64,000 bases of DNA from Streptomyces sp. SID8374 (GCF_009865135.1 NZ_WWGH01000001.1:1550001-1614000), one strand, 5' to 3'; positions 8,439 to 18,808 are shown, counted from the stretch's first letter. The notes: generated from the letters alone by a model not told the origin. A program made the numbers and translations.

Positions 8439-9881
8439 TCAGGCGCTCGTCTCGGCGCGTGCGCGGACCGCGTCCGCGAACGCCTCGCCCCGCTTGTTGT
8501 AGTTGGTGAACATGTCCATCGAGGCGCAGGCCGGGGCCAGCAGTACCGTATCGCCCGGCCGCGCGAGCCGGGCGGCGTGCTCCACCGCCTCGGACATCGC
8601 CCCAGTGTCGGTCCGGTCGAGGTCGACCACCGGGACTTCGGGGGCGTGTCGCGTCAGGGCTTCGTGGATCAGCGCGCGGTCGGCGCCCATCAGCACGACC
8701 CCGCGCAGCCGCTTCGCCGCGCCGGTGACCAGCTCGTCGAAGGTGGCGCCCTTGGCGAGGCCGCCCGCGATCCAGACGATGGAGTCGTAGGCGGCCAGCG
8801 AGGCCTCGGTGGCGTGGGTGTTGGTGGCCTTGGAGTCGTCGACGTAGGCGACTTCGGCGATGTCCGCGACGTGTTCGATGCGGTGGGCGTCGGGGCGGAA
8901 GTCGCGCAGCCCGTCGCGGACGGCGGCCGGTTCCACGCCGAAGGCGCGGGCGAGGGCGGCGGCGGCCAGCGCGTTGGCGATGTTGTGCGGCGCCGGCGGG
9001 TTGACGTCGGAGACCTCGGCCAGCTCCTGGGCCTGCTTCTGGCGGTTCTTCACGAAGGCCCGGTCGACGAGGATGCCGTCGACCACGCCGAGCTGCGAGG
9101 GACCGGGGGTGCCCAGGGTGAAGCCGATGGCCCGGCAGCCCTCCTCGACGTCGGCCTCGCGGACCAGCTCCTCGGTGGCGGGGTCGGCCGCGTTGTAGAC
9201 GCAGGCGACCGTGTTGCCCTCGTAGACCCGGCCCTTGTCGGCGGCGTACGCCTCCATGGAGCCGTGCCAGTCGAGGTGGTCCGGGGCGAGGTTGAGGACG
9301 GCGGCGGAGTGGGCGCGCAGGGAGGGCGCCCAGTGCAGCTGGTAGCTGGAGAGTTCGACGGCCAGGACGTCGTACTCCTGCTCGCCGAGCACCGCGTCCA
9401 GCAGCGATACGCCGATGTTGCCGACCGCCGCGGTGCGCAGGCCGGCCGCTTCGAGGATCGAGGCCAGCATCCGTACGGTGGTGGTCTTGCCGTTGGTGCC
9501 GGTGACGGCGAGCCAGGGCGCGGCCTTGCGGCCGTTGGTCCCGCGCAGCCGCCAGGCGAGTTCGACGTCGCCCCAGATGTCGACGCCCGCCTCGGCGGCA
9601 GCCAGGAAGAGCGGCTTGTCCGGCTGCCAGCCGGGGGCGGTGACGACGAGTTCCGTGGACGGCGGCAGGGTGGCGCCGTCGCCGAGGCGCACGGTGATGC
9701 CGAGCGCCTCCAGTTCGGCCGCCTGCGCGCGGGCGCGCTCGTCGTCGCCGTCGTTGACGACGGTGACGAGCGCGCCGCGCTCGTGCAGGGCGCGGGCCGC
9801 GGGGATGCCGCTGACACCGAGTCCTGCGACGGTGACGTGCTTGCCCTGCCAGTCCACGGTGCTCACTTCTTGGCTGCCCAT
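8439..9881 (-). CDS. murD: MurD, UDP-MurNAc-L-Ala:D-Glu ligase
   Basis: Cytoplasmic ATP-dependent ligase that adds D-glutamate to UDP-MurNAc-L-alanine. The N-terminal Rossmann-like domain ([17 protein letters not shown]) is followed by the ATP-binding P-loop [14 protein letters not shown] and the Mur ligase centre ([16 protein letters not shown]). The C-terminal domain contains [13 protein letters not shown]. Two starts are plausible: ATG at 9881 ([11 protein letters not shown]), overlapping mraY by 19 bases, or GTG at 9866, whose GTGA overlaps the mraY stop. Neither has a strong ribosome binding site, so coupling to mraY is likely. I list the ATG, giving 480 residues. Confidence 0.96.
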   Translation of the reverse strand: MGSQEVSTVDWQGKHVTVAGLGVSGIPAARALHERGALVTVVNDGDDERARAQAAELEALGITVRLGDGATLPPSTELVVTAPGWQPDKPLFLAAAEAGVDIWGDVELAWRLRGTNGRKAAPWLAVTGTNGKTTTVRMLASILEAAGLRTAAVGNIGVSLLDAVLGEQEYDVLAVELSSYQLHWAPSLRAHSAAVLNLAPDHLDWHGSMEAYAADKGRVYEGNTVACVYNAADPATEELVREADVEEGCRAIGFTLGTPGPSQLGVVDGILVDRAFVKNRQKQAQELAEVSDVNPPAPHNIANALAAAALARAFGVEPAAVRDGLRDFRPDAHRIEHVADIAEVAYVDDSKATNTHATEASLAAYDSIVWIAGGLAKGATFDELVTGAAKRLRGVVLMGADRALIHEALTRHAPEVPVVDLDRTDTGAMSEAVEHAARLARPGDTVLLAPACASMDMFTNYNKRGEAFADAVRARAETSA

Positions 9882-10933
9882 CCCGCGTAGAAGAGGCCGA
9901 GGCCGACGATCACGCACATGCCCTGAATGATCCAGAACCGGACCACCACAAGGACCTCGGACCACCCCTTGAGTTCGAAGTGGTGCTGGAGCGGTGCCAT
10001 CCGGAAGACCCGCTTGCCGGTCATCTTGAACGAACCGACCTGGATGACCACGGACATGGTGATCATCACGAAGAGGCCGCCGAGGATGGCGAGCAGGAAC
10101 TCGGTCCGGGACAGGATCGCCAGGCCCGCGAGGGCGCCGCCGAGGGCGAGCGAGCCGGTGTCGCCCATGAAGATCTTGGCGGGCGAGGTGTTCCACCACA
10201 GGAAGCCGAAACAGGCGCCCATCAGGGCCGAGGCGACGACGGCGAGGTCGAGTGGGTCGCGTACCTCGAAACAGGCGCTGGGGTTGGTCAGGTTGGCCGC
10301 GTTGGCGCAGGACTCCTGGAACTGCCAGAGGCCGATGAAGGTGTAGGCGCCGAAGACCATCACCGAGGCGCCGGTGGCCAGTCCGTCCAGGCCGTCCGTG
10401 AGGTTCACGCCGTTGGACATGGCGAGGATCATGAACAGCGCCCAGACGCAGAACAGCACCGGGCCGATCGACCAGCCGAAGTCCTCCACGAAGGAGAGCC
10501 GGGTGGAGGCGGGGGTGTTGCCCCGGGAGTCGGCGAACTGGAGCGAGAGCACCGCGAAGGCGATGCCGACGATCAGCTGCCCGGCCATCTTCGCCTTGGC
10601 CCGCAGGCCCAGCGAACGCTGCTTGACGATCTTGATGTAGTCGTCGAGGAAGCCGACGAGGCCCATCCCGGCCATCAGGAACAGCACGAGGACGCCGGAG
10701 TACCGGATGTCCTCGCCGGTGATCACCTTCGCGAGGAAGTACGCGATGATCGTCGCCAGGATGAAGGCGATGCCGCCCATCGTGGGCGTGCCCTTCTTGC
10801 TGCCGTGCGTGCGCGGGCCGTCGTCCCGGATGAACTGCCCGTATCCCTTGCGGGCCAGCAGCTTGATCAGCAGCGGGGTCCCGACCAGGGTCAGGAAGAG
10901 CCCGATGGCCCCCGCGAAGAGGATCTGCCTCAT
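9863..10933 (-). CDS. mraY: MraY, phospho-MurNAc-pentapeptide translocase
   Basis: Integral membrane enzyme that transfers phospho-MurNAc-pentapeptide to undecaprenyl phosphate, giving lipid I. The 356-residue protein has about ten membrane helices. Hallmarks are [18 protein letters not shown] in the first cytoplasmic loop, the catalytic aspartate region [19 protein letters not shown], and the [17 protein letters not shown] loop near the end. Its ATG overlaps the murF stop as ATGA, so translation is probably coupled to murF. Confidence 0.97.
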   Translation of the reverse strand: MRQILFAGAIGLFLTLVGTPLLIKLLARKGYGQFIRDDGPRTHGSKKGTPTMGGIAFILATIIAYFLAKVITGEDIRYSGVLVLFLMAGMGLVGFLDDYIKIVKQRSLGLRAKAKMAGQLIVGIAFAVLSLQFADSRGNTPASTRLSFVEDFGWSIGPVLFCVWALFMILAMSNGVNLTDGLDGLATGASVMVFGAYTFIGLWQFQESCANAANLTNPSACFEVRDPLDLAVVASALMGACFGFLWWNTSPAKIFMGDTGSLALGGALAGLAILSRTEFLLAILGGLFVMITMSVVIQVGSFKMTGKRVFRMAPLQHHFELKGWSEVLVVVRFWIIQGMCVIVGLGLFYAGWAAKK

Positions 10934-12351
10934 CGGCCGGCGACCTCGCCCTCGGTCGAGTTCTCCAGCAGTGCCTGGGCGACCTTCTCCAGGCCGACCG
11001 ACCGGGACGCCTTCACCAGCACGACGTCTCCCGGGCGCAGTTCACTGCGCAGCAGGTCGACGGCCGCCTGTGCGTCGGACACGTGCACCGACTCCTCACC
11101 CCACGAACCCTCGTTATATGCGCCCAGTTGCAGCCAGGAGGCTTCTCTCCCCCCGACAGCGACGAGCTTGCTGACGTTGAGCCGGACGGCGAGCCGTCCG
11201 ACCGCGTCGTGCTCGGCGAGCGACGCGTCACCGAGCTCGGCCATCTGACCGAGCACCGCCCAGGTGCGCCCCCCGTCGGCCGCTCGGGCCTGGCCCATGG
11301 CAGCCAGCGCACGCAGTGCGGCTCTCATGGATTCGGGGTTCGCGTTGTAGGCGTCGTTGACGACCGTCACACCGTCCGGACGCTCGGTGACCTCCATGCG
11401 CCAGCGGGAGAGGGTGCCCGCCTCCGAGAGCGCCTCGGCGATCTCGGTCACGGACATGCCCAACTCATGGGCGACGGCGGCCGCGGCGAGCGCGTTCGAC
11501 ACGTGGTGCTCACCGTACAGGCGCAAGGTCACGTCGCTGCACCCGGTGGGTGTGTGGAGCTCGAACGCGGGCCGCCCGTCGGGGGTCATCCGGACCTTCT
11601 CGCCCCGTACGTCCGCTTCCGGGGCTTCTCCGAAGAGCAGGACCCGGGCCTTGGTGCGCGAAGCCATCGCGCGTACGAGGTGGTCGTCGGCGTTGAGCAC
11701 GGCGCAGCCGTCCTCGGGGAGCACCTCGACCAGCTCGCCCTTGGCCTGGGCGATCGCCTCGCGGCTGCCGAACTCCCCGAGGTGGGCGGAGCCCACGTTG
11801 AGGACCAGGCCGATGCGGGGCGGGGTGAGGTCGGCGAGGTAGTGGATGTGCCCGATGCCGCGGGCGCCCATCTCCAGGACCAGGTGCTGGGTCTCGGAAG
11901 TGGCGCTCAGGGCGGTGAGCGGCAGGCCGATCTCGTTGTTGAGGGAGCCCGGCGTCCAGACCGTGGGGGCCTTGCGCTGGAGGAGCTGCGCGATCAGGTC
12001 CTTGGTGGACGTCTTGCCCGCGGAGCCGGTGAGCGCGACGACGGTGGTGCCGAGGCGTTCGACGACGGTACGGGCCAGCGCGCCGAGCGCGCCGACGACG
12101 TCGTCCACGACGATCGCCGGAACGCCGACGGGACGGGCGGCCAGGACGGCTGCCGCGCCCGCCTCGACGGCGCGCTGCGCGTAGTCGTGGCCGTCCACGC
12201 GTTCGCCGGCGAACGCGGCGAACAGGCTGCCGGGCGCGACCTCGCGGGAGTCGATGACGACGGGTCCGGTGACGGTGACTGCCGGGTCCGGTATGTCGTG
12301 CGGCTGCCCGCCGACGATTTCGGCGATCTCGGCGAGGGAAAGGGTGATCAC
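10930..12351 (-). CDS. murF: MurF, UDP-MurNAc-tripeptide:D-Ala-D-Ala ligase
   Basis: Adds D-Ala-D-Ala to UDP-MurNAc-tripeptide, the last cytoplasmic step before MraY. The GTG at 12351 ([15 protein letters not shown]) lies 4 bases after the murE stop; an earlier ATG at 12390 would overlap murE and adds unconserved residues. The 473-residue product has the N-terminal uridine-binding domain ([16 protein letters not shown]), P-loop [15 protein letters not shown], the central NNEIGLPLT motif and the C-terminal [12 protein letters not shown] motif typical of MurF. Confidence 0.96.
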   Translation of the reverse strand: MITLSLAEIAEIVGGQPHDIPDPAVTVTGPVVIDSREVAPGSLFAAFAGERVDGHDYAQRAVEAGAAAVLAARPVGVPAIVVDDVVGALGALARTVVERLGTTVVALTGSAGKTSTKDLIAQLLQRKAPTVWTPGSLNNEIGLPLTALSATSETQHLVLEMGARGIGHIHYLADLTPPRIGLVLNVGSAHLGEFGSREAIAQAKGELVEVLPEDGCAVLNADDHLVRAMASRTKARVLLFGEAPEADVRGEKVRMTPDGRPAFELHTPTGCSDVTLRLYGEHHVSNALAAAAVAHELGMSVTEIAEALSEAGTLSRWRMEVTERPDGVTVVNDAYNANPESMRAALRALAAMGQARAADGGRTWAVLGQMAELGDASLAEHDAVGRLAVRLNVSKLVAVGGREASWLQLGAYNEGSWGEESVHVSDAQAAVDLLRSELRPGDVVLVKASRSVGLEKVAQALLENSTEGEVAGR

Positions 12352-12355
12352 TTGG

Positions 12356-13927
12356 TCATCCCTGACTGTTGTTCTCGTGGTGAGGGGCACGGTCCGCGGC
12401 GCCGGTGCGCCCCAGGGACCGCTCGATGGCGTCGTGCAGGACCTTGCGGTCGTCGAAGGGGCGTACGACCCCGTGGATGTCCTGGCCCTGCTCGTGGCCC
12501 TTGCCGGCGACGAGGACGGTGTCGCCCGGTTCGGCGCGGGCGACGGCGGCGGCGATGGCCGAGGCGCGGTCGGCGTCGACCAGGACGTCGCCGCGTTCGT
12601 GGACGGGGACCTCGGCGGCGCCGGAGAGCATCGCGGCGAGGATCGCGAGGGGGTCCTCGGAGCGGGGGTTGTCGGAGGTCAGTACGGCGGTGTCGGAGAG
12701 GCGGGCCGCGGCGGCGCCCATCGGGCCGCGTTTGGTGGTGTCGCGTTCGCCGCCGCAGCCGAGGACGATGTGCACCCGGCCCTCGGTGACCTTCTGAAGG
12801 GAGCGCAGCACGGACTCGACGGCGTCGGTCTTGTGCGCGTAGTCGACGACGGCGAGGTACGGCTGTCCGGCGTCCACCCGCTCCAGGCGGCCCGGGACCC
12901 CGGGGACGGCGGCGATGCCGTCGGCGGCGGTCTGCGGGTCGACGCCCGCGACGGCCAGGGTGACGATCGCGGCCAGGGTGTTGGCGACGTTGAACGGGCC
13001 GGGCAGCGGGGCGCGGGCGGTGATCCGCTCGCCCTTGGGGCCGACGGCGGTGAACGTGCTGTCCTGCGGGCCTACCTGGACGTCCTCGGCGTGCCAGTCG
13101 GCGTCCGGGTGGCCCTCGGCGGAGAAGGTGGTGACGGGGACGCCGGACTCGGTGATGAGCCTGCGGCCGTACTCGTCGTCGAAGTTCACCACGCCGCGGT
13201 GGCTGCGCTCGGGGGTGAAGAGCTGCGCCTTGGCCTGGAAGTAGTCCTCCATGCCGGAGTGGAACTCCATGTGCTCCGGGCTGAGGTTGTTGAAGACGGC
13301 GACGTCGAAGACGCAGCCGTCGACCCGGCCGAGCACCAGGGCGTGGCTGGAGACCTCCATCGCGACGGCCTCGACGCCGCGTTCGCGCATGACGGCGAAG
13401 AGGGCCTGGAGGTCGGTGGCTTCGGGGGTGGTGCGCTCGGACTTGATGCGCTCGTCGCCGATGCGCATCTCGACGGTGCCGATGAGCCCGGTGGGCCGGC
13501 CCGCCGCGCGCAGTCCGCCTTCGACGAGGTACGCGGTGGTGGTCTTGCCGGAGGTTCCGGTGATGCCGATCTGGAGGAGGCCGATGCCGGGCCGCCCGTA
13601 GATGTCGGCGGCCAGCTCGCCCATGACGGCGCGCGGGTCCTCGACGACGAGGACCGGCAGGCCGGTCGCGGCGGCGCGTTCGGCGCCCGTCGGGTCGGTG
13701 AGGACGGCGGCGGCACCGAGGCCCGCGGCCTGGGCCGCGAAGTCGGCGCCGTGGAACCGGGCGCCGGGCAGGGCCGCGTACACGTCTCCGGGGCGCACAG
13801 CCCGCGAGTCGTGGGTGATGCCGGTGACGTCACCGGCTCCCGTCGCGTCGACGCCGAGCCGGGCGGCCAGCTCGCCGAGGGGGGTGGGCCGGAGCCGGTC
13901 CGGTCGGGGCGCTCCCGGGTAGGTCAC
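12356..13927 (-). CDS. murE: MurE, UDP-MurNAc-tripeptide synthetase
   Basis: Adds the third stem residue to UDP-MurNAc-L-Ala-D-Glu. The DNPR motif (LTSDNPRSEDP) is the signature of diaminopimelate-adding enzymes; Streptomyces uses LL-DAP. P-loop ITGTSGKTTTAYLVE and the lysine-containing ERTTPEATDLQ region are present. I chose the GTG at 13927 (VTYPGAPRPDRLRP), which has AAGGA eight bases before it and gives 523 residues, normal for MurE. A GTG at 14074 with AAGGGA upstream is also plausible and would add a 49-residue Pro/Gln-rich extension that I recall from some Streptomyces annotations. Confidence 0.95.
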   Translation of the reverse strand: MTYPGAPRPDRLRPTPLGELAARLGVDATGAGDVTGITHDSRAVRPGDVYAALPGARFHGADFAAQAAGLGAAAVLTDPTGAERAAATGLPVLVVEDPRAVMGELAADIYGRPGIGLLQIGITGTSGKTTTAYLVEGGLRAAGRPTGLIGTVEMRIGDERIKSERTTPEATDLQALFAVMRERGVEAVAMEVSSHALVLGRVDGCVFDVAVFNNLSPEHMEFHSGMEDYFQAKAQLFTPERSHRGVVNFDDEYGRRLITESGVPVTTFSAEGHPDADWHAEDVQVGPQDSTFTAVGPKGERITARAPLPGPFNVANTLAAIVTLAVAGVDPQTAADGIAAVPGVPGRLERVDAGQPYLAVVDYAHKTDAVESVLRSLQKVTEGRVHIVLGCGGERDTTKRGPMGAAAARLSDTAVLTSDNPRSEDPLAILAAMLSGAAEVPVHERGDVLVDADRASAIAAAVARAEPGDTVLVAGKGHEQGQDIHGVVRPFDDRKVLHDAIERSLGRTGAADRAPHHENNSQG

Positions 13928-14114
13928 AGGCGCGTCCTTCTGAGAGGTTTGGGACTGATCAGCGTGGGGCACGGCGGTGAGCGTACCGGGCCGGTGCGGG
14001 CTCTCGCGAAGCGAGGGACCGGGTCCCGGGAAGTTCTCGTTCCGGTTCCCGGGATCGGGGGTGATGGTTGTCACTGAGGGTTCCCTTGGAGGAGATGCTC
14101 GCGCATCCCCGTGT

Positions 14115-16097
14115 TCACTCGCCGGGTTTGAAGGACACCGGCAGCCGGGGCGGCTTGCTGCCGGACGGTGGGGTCTGGAGCGTCTTGAGTGCGAACTCCA
14201 TGACCTGCTTGTAGATCGGGCCGCAGATCTGGCCGCCGAAGTAGCTTCCCTTGGTGGGGTTCTGGATCGCGCAGTAGACGGTGATCTGCGGATCGTCGGC
14301 CGGGGCGAAGCCGGCGAAGGAGGCGGTGTACCCCTTGTAGACGCCGCGGACCGGGTCGACCCGGTTGGCGGTGCCGGTCTTGCCCGCGACCCGGTAGCCG
14401 GGGATGGCGGCCTTGGTGCCGGTGCCCTCCTGGTCGTCGACGACGGATTCGAGCATGGTCGCCAGGGTCTTGGCGGTCTTCTCGCTGACCACCCGGGTCT
14501 CCTCGGGGGCCTCGGCGGCGGTGAAGCGGCCGTCGGCACCCTTCGTTCCGCGTACGAGGGTGGGGGCGATCCGGACACCGCCGTTGGCGATGGTGGAGTA
14601 GACCGAGGCGGCCTGGACGGCGTTGAGCGAGAGGCCCTGGCCGAAGGGGATCGTGTACTGCTGCGAGGTCGACCAGTCCTTGGGGTGGGCCAGCAGGCCG
14701 GGCGACTCGCCGGGGTAGCCGAGCCCGGTCTTGGCGCCGAGGCCGAACTTGCGCAGGTAGGAGTAGAGGACCTGGTTGGACTCCGCCTGGGTCTTGCCCA
14801 GCTGACCGGTCGCCAGGATGGTGCCGATGTTGCTGGACTTGGCGAGGACCCCGTTGAGCGTGAGGTACCAGGTGGGGTGGTCGACGTCGTCCTTGAAGAG
14901 CCGGTCGCCTCGGTGCAGCCGGTTGGGGACGGTGACATGGGTGCCGGGCGTGGCGGCCTTCTCCTCCAGTACGGCGGCCATCGACATGACCTTGCTGGTG
15001 GAGCCGGGCTCGTACACGTCCTGGAGGGCCGCGTTGCCGAGCGACGCCGAGGTGGCCTGGGAGAGGTCGTTGGGGTCGTAGCCGGGCGCGTTGGCCATGG
15101 CCAGCAGCTCGCCGGTCCGGGTGTTCTGCACGATGACGTAGCCGCGGTCGGCCTTGGACTGGGCGACCTGGTCGCTGATGGCCTTCTGGGCGGCCCACTG
15201 GATGTCGCGGTCGATGGTCAGCTCGATGTCGGAGCCGGGCACGGCCGGGATCTCGCTGCTGCCCGCGGTGGGGACGCGGCGGCCGCCGGACTGGGCGTAG
15301 CGGATCTTGCCGTCCTCGCCCGCGAGCTCCTTGTCCAGCTGCGATTCGATGCCGCCGCCGCCCTTGCCGTCGGCGCTGACGAATCCCAGTATCCCGGCGG
15401 CGAGGTCCCCGTTGGGGTAGACCCGCTTGGTGGTGGGCTCCTGGAGGACCCCGGCCAGGACGTTGGCGCCCGTGCCGCCGTTCAGCTTGTCCTCGGCGGC
15501 CTTCTCGGCGAAGACGGCCTTGAGGTCCTTGATCTGCTTCCAGACCTGGGGGGTCTGGCGGTACGCGAGCACGGTGTAGCGGCTCTTGGGGGCCGAGAGC
15601 TTCTTGACCAGCTCGTCGACGTCCTTGCCGAGGATGGGCGCGAGCAGGGCGGCGGCCTGCTGGGGCGCGTCGGGGGCCTTGCTGTCCTCGGGTGTGAACA
15701 TCTTCGGGTCGGCCGTGATGTTGTGCGCGTCCACGCTGGTGGCCAGCGCGACGCCCCTGCGGTCGGTGATCTCCCCGCGCTCGGCGGCGACCGTGTACTC
15801 CAGGTAGCGGTTCTTCTCGGCCTTGGCCGCGTACGCCGTGGCGTCGACGGCCTGGACCTGGAGGAGCCGGGCCACGAAGAGCAGCATGACCAGCGTCAGC
15901 CCGAGGCTGACCAGCCGCAGCCGGGGGCGCGGGCTGCCCAGCCGCAAGGTCCGGGGCGCGCGCCCGCGTGCGGTGGTGCGGCCGGGGGCGGGGCGGGGGC
16001 GGCGGGCCGGGGGGCGTGCGCCGGAGCGGCCGTCGGCCCCGCTGCGGGGGCGTGCCGGGCCGGGTACGCGGCGGCGCGGCGGTTCCTTGGGCGGCAC
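14115..16097 (-). CDS. ftsI: FtsI / PBP3 class B penicillin-binding protein
   Basis: Septal transpeptidase that works with FtsW. The GTG at 16097 (VPPKEPPRRRV) follows AGGTGA and lies 4 bases after the ftsL-like stop, giving 660 residues. A very basic Pro/Arg-rich cytoplasmic tail of about 80 residues precedes one membrane helix (LRLVSLGLTLVMLLFVARLL). The PBP dimerisation domain follows, then the transpeptidase domain with STSK (catalytic Ser366), KSSNIG and KTGTA (Lys573). All three active-site motifs are intact. Confidence 0.97.
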   Translation of the reverse strand: MPPKEPPRRRVPGPARPRSGADGRSGARPPARRPRPAPGRTTARGRAPRTLRLGSPRPRLRLVSLGLTLVMLLFVARLLQVQAVDATAYAAKAEKNRYLEYTVAAERGEITDRRGVALATSVDAHNITADPKMFTPEDSKAPDAPQQAAALLAPILGKDVDELVKKLSAPKSRYTVLAYRQTPQVWKQIKDLKAVFAEKAAEDKLNGGTGANVLAGVLQEPTTKRVYPNGDLAAGILGFVSADGKGGGGIESQLDKELAGEDGKIRYAQSGGRRVPTAGSSEIPAVPGSDIELTIDRDIQWAAQKAISDQVAQSKADRGYVIVQNTRTGELLAMANAPGYDPNDLSQATSASLGNAALQDVYEPGSTSKVMSMAAVLEEKAATPGTHVTVPNRLHRGDRLFKDDVDHPTWYLTLNGVLAKSSNIGTILATGQLGKTQAESNQVLYSYLRKFGLGAKTGLGYPGESPGLLAHPKDWSTSQQYTIPFGQGLSLNAVQAASVYSTIANGGVRIAPTLVRGTKGADGRFTAAEAPEETRVVSEKTAKTLATMLESVVDDQEGTGTKAAIPGYRVAGKTGTANRVDPVRGVYKGYTASFAGFAPADDPQITVYCAIQNPTKGSYFGGQICGPIYKQVMEFALKTLQTPPSGSKPPRLPVSFKPGE

Positions 16098-16101
16098 TGC
16101 G

Positions 16102-16767
16102 TCACCTGCCGGGGGTGGTCGGGGGCGGGGTCGCCGGGGTGTTCTCCGAGGCGGGGGCGCCTTGGGCCTCGGGCTCGGTGGGGGCGGTGTCGGCCTGGGC
16201 GCCGGGGGTCGCCGGGGCTCCCTGGGCCTCGGGGGCTCCCTGGGCTCCCGGCGCGGCGGATGCGCCCGGTGAGGGGCTCGCGGAGCCGGAGGGGGCGGCG
16301 GGGTCGGTGGGGGCCGTGGGGTCCGCGCTTTCGGCCTGCGCACCGCCTTCGGGTGTCGCCTCGGGGCTCGGGGTGGGGCTGGGGCTGGGCGGCGGGGCGG
16401 TGGCCTTCGTGGGGACTCCGCGGACCGTGCCGTCCGGGTTGAGGAAGGCGGGGCTGCCGCCGGGGACCATGCCCAGTTCCCGGGCGCGGCGCTCCAGGGC
16501 GTCGGGCTGGGAGTAGCTGTCGACGTCGCGCTGGAGGGCCTGCTGCTCGTCGGTGAGCTCGGTGGTGTCCCGCTTGAGCTTGCTGAGCCTGAACGATCCT
16601 TCGTTGAGCGCGGAGTTCAGCAGGAGCAGGGTGATGAGCCCGCCGCCCAGGAGGAGCACGACCAGCAGCACGAAGGGGGTGCGGGCCGCGCTGCTGGGCG
16701 ACGCGGACGGCATCAGCCGGGCGAGCCGTCCGGCCCGCCCCTTCAGCGGTGCGGCCGGCCTGCTCAC
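16102..16767 (-). CDS. ftsL: FtsL-like septum formation initiator protein
   Basis: Small bitopic divisome protein. One transmembrane helix (FVLLVVLLLGGGLITLLLL, about residues 34-52 from the chosen start) is followed by a short coiled coil (LSKLKRDTTELTDEQQALQRD) and ERRARELGMVPG, the conserved end of FtsL/DivIC-type proteins. The remaining 100 or so residues form a Pro/Ala/Ser/Thr/Glu-rich tail, unlike compact FtsL of other phyla. Start GTG at 16767 lies behind a G-rich stretch, 19 bases after the rsmH stop; an ATG at 16818 overlapping rsmH is also open. FtsL identity rests on position and architecture more than on sequence. Confidence 0.85.
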   Translation of the reverse strand: MSRPAAPLKGRAGRLARLMPSASPSSAARTPFVLLVVLLLGGGLITLLLLNSALNEGSFRLSKLKRDTTELTDEQQALQRDVDSYSQPDALERRARELGMVPGGSPAFLNPDGTVRGVPTKATAPPPSPSPTPSPEATPEGGAQAESADPTAPTDPAAPSGSASPSPGASAAPGAQGAPEAQGAPATPGAQADTAPTEPEAQGAPASENTPATPPPTTPGR

Positions 16768-16786
16768 CGCGCGCCCCCCGTGGTGC

Positions 16787-17752
16787 TCATCGCTCGTCCT
16801 CCCGGATGCGCTGGGCACCGCGGAACCGGGCGGGGGCGGCGCGCCGGTTCTCGGCGACCTCCTCCTCGGTGGGCAGCTCGGCGCCGCGGGTCAGGAGCTT
16901 GAGGCGGGGCTGGTAGCGCTCGGGGACCACGGGCAGGCCGGGGGGCGCGGTGTTGGCGGCGCCGGCCGCGAAGACCTGCTTGACCAGCCGGTCCTCCAGC
17001 GAGTGGTAGGACAGCACGGCGATCCGGCCGCCGACCGCGAGGCTCGCGACGGCCGCCGGGATGGCCCGCTCCAGGACGCCGAGCTCGCCGTTGACCTCGA
17101 TGCGCAGGGCCTGGAAGGTCCGCTTGGCCGGGTTGCCGCCGGTGCGCTTGGCGGCCTGCGGCAGGGAGTCGCGGATCAGCTCGACGAGCCGGGCGCTGTT
17201 GCTGAACGGCTCCTTCTCGCGCTCGCGCACGACGGCGGAGACGATCCGCTTGGCCTGCTTCTCCTCGCCGTACGCGCGCAGGATCCGCACGAGTTCGCCG
17301 GGCGGGTAGGTGTTGAGCACCTCGGCGGCGCCGATGCCGGTGGACTGGTCCATCCGCATGTCGAGGGGGGCGTCCTGGGCGTACGCGAAGCCGCAGTCGG
17401 CCTCGTCCAGCTGCATGGAGGAGACGCCGAGGTCGAAGAGGACGCCCCGCACCTTGGGGACGCCGAGCCGGGCGAGTACGTCGGGGAGTTCGTCGTAGAC
17501 GGCGTGGACGAGGGTGGCGCGGTCGCCGAAGCGGGCGAGCCGCTCACCGGAGAGCCGCAGTGCCTCCTTGTCCCGGTCCAGGGCGATCAGCCGGGCGGTG
17601 GGGAACGCTTCGAGGAGCGCCTCGCTGTGGCCGCCGAGGCCGAGGGTGCAGTCGACGACCACGGGCTCCGGGTGGGCCGGGTCCTGAAGAGCCGGGGCCA
17701 ACAGGTCCAGACACCTCTGGAGCATCACCGGGACGTGTCGGGTCTGGCTCAA
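16787..17752 (-). CDS. rsmH: RsmH, 16S rRNA m4C1402 methyltransferase
   Basis: S-adenosylmethionine-dependent N4-methylation of 16S rRNA C1402 in the ribosomal P site. The 321-residue protein starts with TTG at 17752 (reads [17 protein letters not shown]), preceded by GAGAGG. MraW signatures are [14 protein letters not shown] (SAM site), [37 protein letters not shown] and [12 protein letters not shown]. It is the first gene of the dcw run; no mraZ precedes it in this window. Confidence 0.97.
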   Translation of the reverse strand: MSQTRHVPVMLQRCLDLLAPALQDPAHPEPVVVDCTLGLGGHSEALLEAFPTARLIALDRDKEALRLSGERLARFGDRATLVHAVYDELPDVLARLGVPKVRGVLFDLGVSSMQLDEADCGFAYAQDAPLDMRMDQSTGIGAAEVLNTYPPGELVRILRAYGEEKQAKRIVSAVVREREKEPFSNSARLVELIRDSLPQAAKRTGGNPAKRTFQALRIEVNGELGVLERAIPAAVASLAVGGRIAVLSYHSLEDRLVKQVFAAGAANTAPPGLPVVPERYQPRLKLLTRGAELPTEEEVAENRRAAPARFRGAQRIREDER

Positions 17753-18179
17753 TGCGCCCTCTCAGGCTCTGTCCCGCGCGGCCGGTACGTACGTCCTGGT
17801 CCCCGCCCGCTCTGAAGGGGAGGTCCGCCGGCGCCGGGGAAGGGGCGTCGGCCGACCGAGAGCGGGAGAGGGCCGGGCCGCACGTACGCCGCACATCACG
17901 GGGGAAAAACGGAATATGCAGGAGGTGCAGGGTGTGCGGAGTGCGGGTGGTGCGGATTCAGGGTGGTGACTTCGCGTTACTTTAGTCCACCCTGCCATTC
18001 GATCGATTCGCGATCAACGAACCGGGCAGCGAGTCGTGCCACCCGTCCGGAAGCGGCAACGCCACCCGAACGGGCGCGTTTCCTGGTGCTTGTGGGTTAG
18101 CTCACAACAAGGCGCGTTGACGTTCTTTGTCCGCTCTCACAGCCCACCCGGGCCAGGTGGGAAGGCTAACGTCGTAGCC
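17753..18179. other. Intergenic region between divergent rsmH and carbonic anhydrase genes
   Basis: 427 bases with no supported gene. It must contain the promoter of the dcw run (minus strand) and that of the carbonic anhydrase gene (plus strand). I see a short dyad, GATCG-N5-CGATC at 18001-18015, and AT-richer patches around 17970-18020 and 18095-18130, but no convincing -35/-10 pair on either strand. There is no mraZ-like reading frame. Confidence 0.6.
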
Positions 18180-18740
18180 ATGTCGACTTCTGCTCACTCC
18201 CCCGCCGAGTCCGTGACGTCCTCCGCCGCGGCGGTCCGCGAGGGGGGCCAGGTCACCGATCAGCTGGTCCAGGCGAACTCCACGTACGCGAAGGACTTCC
18301 GCGACCCGGGCATGGACGCCCGCCCGGTCCTCCAGGTCGCCATCGTCGCCTGCATGGACGCCCGTCTCGACCTCCACGCCGCGCTGGGTCTCGAACTCGG
18401 CGACTGCCACACCATCCGCAACGCCGGCGGGGTCGTCACCGACGACGTCATCCGCTCGCTCACCATCAGCCAGCGGGCGCTCGGCACCCGCAGCATCGTC
18501 CTCATCCACCACACGGGCTGCGGCCTGGAGTCCATCACCGAGGAGTTCCGGCAGGACCTGGAGCGCGAGGTCGGCCAGCGGCCGGTCTGGGCGGTGGAGG
18601 CCTACACGGACGCCGACCAGGACGTACGCCAGTCGATGCAGCGGGTGCGGACCTCGCCGTTCCTCCTGCACACCGACGACATCCGCGGTTTCGTCTTCGA
18701 CGTGACCACCGGTCTCCTCCGCGAGATCCAGCCCGCCTGA
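18180..18740 (+). CDS. Beta-class carbonic anhydrase
   Basis: 186-residue zinc enzyme interconverting CO2 and bicarbonate. The zinc and catalytic residues of the beta class are visible: Cys58 with Asp60 and Arg62 in ACMDARL, and His111/Cys114 in IHHTGCG. RNAGGVVTDDVIRSL is the usual substrate-site segment. The ATG at 18180 gives a Ser/Ala-rich N-terminus of about 25 residues before homology begins; a longer frame to 18036 is open but unconserved in composition. It is a compact type resembling mycobacterial Rv1284. It stands alone between the dcw cluster and the moxR operon. Confidence 0.9.
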   Translation: MSTSAHSPAESVTSSAAAVREGGQVTDQLVQANSTYAKDFRDPGMDARPVLQVAIVACMDARLDLHAALGLELGDCHTIRNAGGVVTDDVIRSLTISQRALGTRSIVLIHHTGCGLESITEEFRQDLEREVGQRPVWAVEAYTDADQDVRQSMQRVRTSPFLLHTDDIRGFVFDVTTGLLREIQPA

Positions 18741-18799
18741 CCATCCGCCCGCCCGGCCCACCCGGCGAAACACGGCAGAGACTGACATTTCGCACCCAC

Positions 18800-18808
18800 T
18801 TATCCACA
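18800..18808 (+). promoter_or_regulatory. Perfect DnaA-box sequence (TTATCCACA)
   Basis: An exact TTATCCACA lies in the gap between the carbonic anhydrase and moxR genes, followed by GG. It is a single copy here, with no cluster of boxes, so it is not an origin. It could be a DnaA titration or regulatory site, or chance. Confidence 0.4.

Noticed and set aside
9882..10199. Longer MurD start reaching back to 10199
   Set aside because: The added N-terminus is a His/Arg/Pro-rich translation of mraY in another frame; real homology begins at [11 protein letters not shown].
16787..16790. Short ATG frame (eight codons) at the rsmH-ftsL junction
   Set aside because: The ATG overlapping the rsmH stop runs only eight codons to a TGA that overlaps the ftsL GTG. 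It could aid coupling but I do not support it as a gene.
18800..18808. Replication origin suggested by the DnaA box
   Set aside because: Only one box is present, without a cluster, AT-rich unwinding region or dnaA/dnaN genes.
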